From Paenibacillus sp. FSL R5-0623 (GTDB taxonomy: Bacteria > Bacillota > Bacilli > Paenibacillales > Paenibacillaceae): DNA of 64,000 nt. The position numbers and the translations under genes are program-made. Location of the stretch: positions 2,480,001 to 2,544,000 of the forward strand of contig NZ_CP150233.1 in assembly GCF_037974265.1 (NCBI RefSeq). Reading direction: 5' to 3'. Each line of letters opens with the position of its first letter. Position 1 is the first letter of the stretch. Positions 59,778 through 64,000 of this stretch are shown in pieces. The notes beneath the pieces were generated by a model, which saw only the letters and a list, made by a program, of their open reading frames with translations, was not told the DNA's origin and searched no databases.

Positions 59778-60785
59778 ATGAACAGACAGTTACAGTGGGG
59801 TGTACTCGGTACGTCAACCATTGCCAAAAATGCAGTCATTCCGGCGATCCAGCAGTCTGAACGTGGTGAGGTGTTGGCGATTGCCAGCCGCAGCAAGGAA
59901 AAGGCGGAAACCCTTGCCGAAGAACTGGGCATTGCCAGATCGTATGGCAGTTATGAAGAGCTCATCGCTGATCCGGACATTGAAGCCGTCTATATTCCTT
60001 TGCCTAACCATATGCACAAAGAATGGACCATCAAAGCGGCACAGGCTGGCAAACACGTGTTGTGTGAGAAACCTGCTGCCCTGAATGCAGATGAATCGGC
60101 AGAAATGATTGAGGCATGTGAGCAGCATGGTGTTCTTTTTGCAGAAGCAATTATGTATCGATATCATCCCAAGCACAGACGTGTGCAAGAGATTATAGCC
60201 AGTGGGGAGATTGGCACCGTCAGAGCCATCCATGGTAACTTTACCTGTAATACCGCTGATGACAAGGAAAATGTAAGGTTCAAAAGAGAGATGGGCGGAG
60301 GATCATTATTCGATCTTGGCGTGTATCCGATCTCGGCAGCCCGGATGTATCTGGGACAGGAACCGGAAGCGGTGACAGTACACGCTTTATTCTCGGACGA
60401 GCATGATGGAGTGGATATGATGGCGTCGGGATTGGTAGAATTTCCGAATTCGGTAGCTTTAACTTTTGACTGCGGCATGTGGGCTTCAGGACGAGCGGAG
60501 ATGGAGATTCTAGGGACGGAAGGGCGGATTGAACTGCCAAAAGTATTTGGCTGGGAGAATAGTGATATTCCACCTCAGATTATTGTACACACCGATTCGG
60601 TCAGCCGTGAGGAGCGTGTATCGGTGTCGAATTCCTATGTGCTTCAGGTAGAGACATTTGCAACGGCTGTGCTTGAAGGAGAGGCCTTACCTTTCAGTCC
60701 GGAAAATACCATTCAAAACATGCGCGTTATTGATGCATGCCTGGAATCGGCTCGAACTCGTCAACGTGTGCAATTGATCGATTAG
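59778..60785 (+). CDS. Gfo/Idh/MocA family oxidoreductase
   Basis: The 335-aa protein has an N-terminal Rossmann fold (QWGVLGTSTIAKNAVIPAIQ) and the signature CEKPAALN, then a C-terminal alpha/beta domain. Such enzymes oxidise sugars or inositols with NAD(P). The catalytic stretch GGGSLFDLGVYPISAARMYL is typical. ATG 59778 follows AAAGGAAG; an ATG at 59772 is too close. It directly follows rtp, so the two are co-transcribed. Confidence 0.9.
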   Translation: MNRQLQWGVLGTSTIAKNAVIPAIQQSERGEVLAIASRSKEKAETLAEELGIARSYGSYEELIADPDIEAVYIPLPNHMHKEWTIKAAQAGKHVLCEKPAALNADESAEMIEACEQHGVLFAEAIMYRYHPKHRRVQEIIASGEIGTVRAIHGNFTCNTADDKENVRFKREMGGGSLFDLGVYPISAARMYLGQEPEAVTVHALFSDEHDGVDMMASGLVEFPNSVALTFDCGMWASGRAEMEILGTEGRIELPKVFGWENSDIPPQIIVHTDSVSREERVSVSNSYVLQVETFATAVLEGEALPFSPENTIQNMRVIDACLESARTRQRVQLID

Positions 60786-60820
60786 ATTAGGTCAGGTCAG
60801 TTTAAACATACTAGAAAAGT

Positions 60821-60851
60821 AGACTCCATCTTCAGGGATGAGAGTCTTTTT
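60821..60851 (+). terminator. Terminator after the Gfo/Idh gene
   Basis: AGACTC-CATC pairs with GATG-A-GAGTCT and is followed by T5. Confidence 0.65.
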
Positions 60852-61053
60852 ACTGTATTAAAATGTTACAATTATAATATTTTACAATTTAAACGTCTTC
60901 ATTTGATATTTCTACCAAAATGATGTGATATAAATAGTCATGAGATGACTTGTTTACTATAATCTAGCAGAACGCACAACTAGAAAGTTACAGCTTGCAG
61001 TATGCATATCGTGACAACGTTCATCTACTTTGAGGGATCGGGAGGCCGGATTG

Positions 61054-61494
61054 ATGAAAAAGTTGATATCCACCGCATTACTGGCATTGTTGTTAACGTT
61101 TGTTTTCCTCACAGGTTCACAGTTCACTCCAGTCGCACAGCAGAAGGCATCTGCTGCAACATGTACCATCATCAATACGTTTACGGGTGTAGCTAACTAT
61201 TTGAGTGCAAACGGAACGTTGCCATGTAACTTTATTACCAAATCACAGGCAACAGGACTTGGCTGGGTAGCGTCCAAAGGAAACTTGGCTGTAGTGGCCC
61301 CTGGGAAAAGCATCGGCGGAGACGTATTTGGCAATCGCGAGGGGCTTCTGCCTTCAGCAAGTGGACGTACATGGCGCGAAGCGGATATTAATTATACTTC
61401 GGGCTTCCGTAATTCGGATCGGATTGTGTACTCCAATGATGGACTCATCTACAAAACGACAGATCACTATGCATCATTTACACGTTTGAAATAG
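61054..61494 (+). CDS. Secreted guanyl-specific ribonuclease, barnase family
   Basis: The 146-aa precursor has a signal peptide (MKKLISTALLALLLTFVFLT) with probable cleavage near ASA. The mature domain closely resembles barnase: GWVASKGNLA, APGKSIGGD, SGRTWREADINYTSGFRNSD and YKTTDHYASFT. The catalytic Glu109 and His138 keep the spacing of barnase Glu73 and His102. Two cysteines (Cys37, Cys58), absent from barnase, could form a disulfide. The barstar-like inhibitor is encoded 14 bases downstream. Confidence 0.95.
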   Translation: MKKLISTALLALLLTFVFLTGSQFTPVAQQKASAATCTIINTFTGVANYLSANGTLPCNFITKSQATGLGWVASKGNLAVVAPGKSIGGDVFGNREGLLPSASGRTWREADINYTSGFRNSDRIVYSNDGLIYKTTDHYASFTRLK

Positions 61495-61508
61495 AGGATG
61501 GAGCAGCC

Positions 61509-61784
61509 ATGAATACCGTGATTCTGGATGGAGAAGACTTTGCGAGTAGCGCTGAACTTCATCAACAATTAAAGGATAAGCTGAAGCTACCGGATTTTTA
61601 TGGCGGTAATCTCGACGCTCTGTGGGATTGCCTGACGGGTACGATTGAACTTCCACTAGAGCTAAAATGGACCAACTACCAAATCAGCGAAGAACGACTA
61701 GGGAATGAAGCAGGCCGGGTTCGTGATTTGATGTTGGAGGTACAGGCTGAACAGGCTGGATTTCAATTGCGTGTTGAGAAGTAG
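61509..61784 (+). CDS. Barstar-family ribonuclease inhibitor
   Basis: The 91-aa protein is a barstar homologue. The helix that plugs the barnase active site reads GGNLDALWDCLTG, with Asp36 and Asp40 at the positions of barstar Asp35 and Asp39. It protects the cytoplasm from the co-encoded ribonuclease. It has its own ATG with a GGATGGAG ribosome site after a 14-base gap, so the toxin and inhibitor share an operon. A terminator follows. Confidence 0.95.
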   Translation: MNTVILDGEDFASSAELHQQLKDKLKLPDFYGGNLDALWDCLTGTIELPLELKWTNYQISEERLGNEAGRVRDLMLEVQAEQAGFQLRVEK

Positions 61785-61826
61785 GCAGCAAAAAAAGGCA
61801 GTTCTAATACAATCCGTCCAGCCGAG

Positions 61827-61851
61827 CAGACCACTTGTGGTCTGTTTTTTT
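61827..61851 (+). terminator. Terminator of the barnase/barstar operon
   Basis: CAGACCA pairs with TGGTCTG around CTTG and is followed by T7. Confidence 0.85.
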
Positions 61852-61860
61852 GTGTGTTAT

Positions 61861-61904
61861 AGAAGGTTGTCCCAAAATTCCCTGCGTTGATTACGAATCA
61901 TCTG
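61861..61904. repeat. Diverged partial copy of the MITE-like repeat
   Basis: AGAAGGTTGTCCCAAAATTC followed by TTGATTACGAATCATC resembles the inverted right end of the 34.4 kb element, with more changes than the 38.9 kb copy. Confidence 0.4.
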
Positions 61905-61936
61905 AAAGTAGAGCGAGATTTTACTTTTTTCCTTAT

Positions 61937-62017
61937 CGTTAAAATTATTTTCACGGAGGTATTGATTTATGCGTAACTTACGTTAAAATAAAATTAACAT
62001 GAAAAATATTTTAACGT
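61937..62017 (+). promoter_or_regulatory. MFS gene promoter with three CGTTAAAAT operator half-sites
   Basis: TTGATT (61962-61967), 16 bases and TAAAAT (61984-61989) form a promoter. CGTTAAAAT occurs at 61937-61945 and 61981-61989 and inverted within 62008-62017; ACGTTAAAAT/ATTTTAACGT form a 10-bp inverted repeat over the -10 region. This suits a repressor. Confidence 0.55.
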
Positions 62018-62032
62018 TGAGGAGTGAAAGGG

Positions 62033-63322
62033 ATGAGCGATAACACAGCAGTTGGCAAGCAAGGTATGGGTGAGTTAATACGAATCAGACCGTACATGCA
62101 ATTTATGCTTAGTAAAGTTGTATCCAGATTTGGTGATTCCATTGACTCGATTGCTTACAGTTGGATGGTGTACATTCTAACCGGTTCGAAAGTGTTGATG
62201 GGTACGTTGCTGGCGGTGAATTTTTTGCCCAATATCCTTCTGGGACTGTTCGCCGGGGCTTTGGTTGATCGCATGTCTCCCAAAAGAGTGATTGTGATTA
62301 CCAATACTGGTCGCGGGTTGTTTGTGGGGATTACAGCTCTACTGTTTGGATTGGGCCAACTTGAAGTCTGGCATCTGTTTGTCATTACAATTCTGAATTC
62401 TCTGCTGGAATGTTTCACTACTCCTGCGGAAGTGTCCAGTGTCCCCAGATTGCTTCCCCCATCGATGCTGCTTTCGGGTAATGCCATGTCCTCTTCCGCA
62501 ACCAGAGTGGCCGAACTCGCAGGACTTGCAGTGGCGGGTGCCCTTATTGCTACAATAGGGATTGCCTGGACGATCTTGATTGATGCGGGGTTGTTTGCGC
62601 TAAGTGCTTTGATTATGAGCCGAGTAGGCTACCCTGAAGTCTTAACATCTGCTAACAATGAAGATAAAACATCAATTGAAATGAATTCTCTTCCATCCGA
62701 CAAAAGTAGTATATTTTCCGAAATGGCGGAAGCTTTTCATTTTCTCCGTAAACATGCCTTATTGTTAATTGTCTCCATCCTGTTTGCCTTCGTTAATTTC
62801 TGCCTGATGCCGTTTAATGTTCTTCGTACACCCTATGTCATTGAAACACTGCATGCTGGCGCTGGGGGATTAAGTCTGCTTAGTGGGCTGATGGTGGGAG
62901 GTATGTTGCTCAGTGGTGTATGGTTGACACAAAGGGGAGCGAATTATCGTAAAAGTGTGCTGGTCATCAGCGGTATTGTCATGTTGGGTCTCAGTTATGC
63001 GATGACGGCACTACCCGCTTATATGACTTCCTTCCAACTGCCGGTTGCAGCGGCCTTTTGTCTACTGATGGGTATGGGGATTCCGCTGGCTACAACACCG
63101 CTGGCCACCTATCTTATGGAAGTTACCCCTTCGGAGATGCTGGGCAGAGTGTATGCCCTTCAGGGTATGCTCGTCTTGAGTGTTTCACCCCTTGGGAGTC
63201 TGGCTTCGGGAGCACTTGCAGATTGGATGACCATGCCGGTTCTGTTTATCGTTTCTGGTATTATGCTTGCCATGTCCGCAGGTATGCTGTTATTTAGCAA
63301 AAGTTTTCGAAGTGTTCTGTGA
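62033..63322 (+). CDS. MFS transporter (drug efflux type)
   Basis: The 429-aa protein has about twelve membrane helices. It has the MFS motif A-like loop GALVDRMSPKRVIVITNTGR and resembles macrolide/enterobactin exporters (VSRFGDSIDSIAYSWMVYIL). Export of a small molecule is likely, but substrate is unknown. ATG 62033 follows GAGGAG. The operator-rich promoter indicates tight regulation, perhaps by the HTH protein encoded at 63456. Confidence 0.88.
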   Translation: MSDNTAVGKQGMGELIRIRPYMQFMLSKVVSRFGDSIDSIAYSWMVYILTGSKVLMGTLLAVNFLPNILLGLFAGALVDRMSPKRVIVITNTGRGLFVGITALLFGLGQLEVWHLFVITILNSLLECFTTPAEVSSVPRLLPPSMLLSGNAMSSSATRVAELAGLAVAGALIATIGIAWTILIDAGLFALSALIMSRVGYPEVLTSANNEDKTSIEMNSLPSDKSSIFSEMAEAFHFLRKHALLLIVSILFAFVNFCLMPFNVLRTPYVIETLHAGAGGLSLLSGLMVGGMLLSGVWLTQRGANYRKSVLVISGIVMLGLSYAMTALPAYMTSFQLPVAAAFCLLMGMGIPLATTPLATYLMEVTPSEMLGRVYALQGMLVLSVSPLGSLASGALADWMTMPVLFIVSGIMLAMSAGMLLFSKSFRSVL

Positions 63323-63391
63323 AGATATTCAGAAGTGATCCTTAGCCGATTTTCTGTATCAAGTCATTTCTGGCTCGTTTTGACCGAAGTC

Positions 63392-63419
63392 CTGACGCAG
63401 CGGTATAATAGAGACATCG
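63392..63419 (+). promoter_or_regulatory. Promoter of the HTH regulator
   Basis: CTGACG (63392-63397), a 16-base spacer and TATAAT (63414-63419) precede the regulator by about 37 bases. Confidence 0.55.
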
Positions 63420-63455
63420 ATGGACAACAGGTACCCCGGAAATGAGGATACAGGG

Positions 63456-64000
63456 ATGGAGCACAAGGTTCTTTCAACAATTGAAGAAATTAAAATCTAC
63501 TCCGATCCGTATCGGATACAGATTATGAATATGTTTAACAAGCAGGGCAGACCATCCACTGTCAAAGAGATCGCCGACCAGATGGGTGAGGTGCCAGCCA
63601 AAGTGCACTATCATGTGAAAAAGCTGGAGAAAATTGGTCTGCTGACCATCGTTTCCACACGTGAGATTAATGGGATTATCGCAAAATACTACGAACCATA
63701 CACCGGAGAGATCCATCTCCGTCACGAAGATGAAGATAAGGAAAACTCTCCATTGAAACAGGTGTTTCGGTCCGAGACGCTCAAATTATTAAATGAAATG
63801 TTCGAACAGAGTCGTCAGCGATTCATGCATCAGGCGGAAAACGAAGATCGGATGTTTCTCTCGGACATCACGCTGTATGCAACCCGTGAGGAAGTAGAGC
63901 AGCTGTATAAAAATATCATAAAACTCTGTGAACCCTATACAACAAAAGAGAATCGACAAGGGGAACATGAGGTCTTTCAGTTATTTTCAGCGCTCTCTAA
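63456..64000 (+). CDS. Winged-helix transcription regulator (partial, runs off the window)
   Basis: An open frame starts at ATG 63456 after GAGGAT and remains open to the last base, giving 181 visible residues. The N-terminal ArsR-like winged helix reads YSDPYRIQIMNMFNKQGRPS and GEVPAKVHYHVKKLEKIGLL. A helical effector-like domain follows (VFRSETLKLLNEMFEQSRQR). It is the obvious candidate regulator of the adjacent MFS exporter gene. Confidence 0.85.
   Translation, partial: MEHKVLSTIEEIKIYSDPYRIQIMNMFNKQGRPSTVKEIADQMGEVPAKVHYHVKKLEKIGLLTIVSTREINGIIAKYYEPYTGEIHLRHEDEDKENSPLKQVFRSETLKLLNEMFEQSRQRFMHQAENEDRMFLSDITLYATREEVEQLYKNIIKLCEPYTTKENRQGEHEVFQLFSALS

Overview
The window reads as chromosomal DNA from a Paenibacillus-like member of the Bacillales, probably of the P. 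amylolyticus/xylanexedens type. The reasons are the gene order rodZ-yajQ-pgsA-cinA-recA-recX-rny-ymdB-spoVS-miaB-ricA, which follows the Bacillus subtilis order with local changes, the sporulation gene spoVS, a bacillithiol-type YpdA reductase, an Arg T-box, Bacillus-type LexA, SigA and SigH sites, and moderate GC. The identification is inferred from gene content and protein resemblance only.

Region by region: 1-14.3 kb is the conserved core (cell shape, phospholipid synthesis, recombination, RNA decay, sporulation, tRNA modification). It carries a LexA box before recA, a SigH promoter before spoVS and a fold-back repeat between miaB and ricA. 14.5-18.1 kb is an NAD-salvage cluster: a NrtR-type Nudix regulator with a palindrome over its -10 box, then nicotinamidase and nicotinate phosphoribosyltransferase. 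18.3-28.3 kb holds a quinone-oxidoreductase-like enzyme, moaB, a CobW GTPase next to a Csp copper-storage protein, T-box-controlled argS, a small ABC transporter, a HEPN-like protein and a DUF218 protein. 28.5-32.7 kb is a bmrCD-type heterodimeric multidrug exporter with its own promoter, a translatable 26-codon leader peptide and an intrinsic terminator, a classic attenuation layout. 32.8-41.7 kb is mixed metabolism and regulation (HesB-like, Nudix, DUF441, ypdA, ArsR, an rsgA paralogue with an apparent AUU start behind two leader terminators, L,D-transpeptidase, GNAT, aldehyde dehydrogenase).

42.4-52.5 kb is the most unusual part: a type VII secretion-like locus with an EsaB/YukD-like protein, an EssC ATPase lacking the usual N-terminal FHA domains, a possible EspG-like chaperone, a long WXG100-like protein and a canonical EsxA. 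These are followed by a transmembrane Ser/Thr-kinase-like protein, a von Willebrand A (MIDAS) protein and a PP2C phosphatase. No EssA, EssB or EsaA is seen. The locus therefore looks like a secretion ATPase coupled to a kinase-vWA-phosphatase control module.

52.7-64 kb carries an SDR, an HrpB helicase with a strikingly GC-rich central segment, a general-stress protein behind a SigB-like promoter, a DUF202 protein, an acyltransferase, a homologue of the B. subtilis replication terminator protein RTP preceded by two copies of a 19-nt repeat, a Gfo/Idh oxidoreductase, a barnase/barstar pair, and an MFS exporter with three CGTTAAAAT boxes. It ends in an HTH regulator cut by the window edge. A dispersed repeat family appears three times (about 34.4, 38.9 and 61.9 kb). 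No rRNA, tRNA, CRISPR array or transposase gene was seen.
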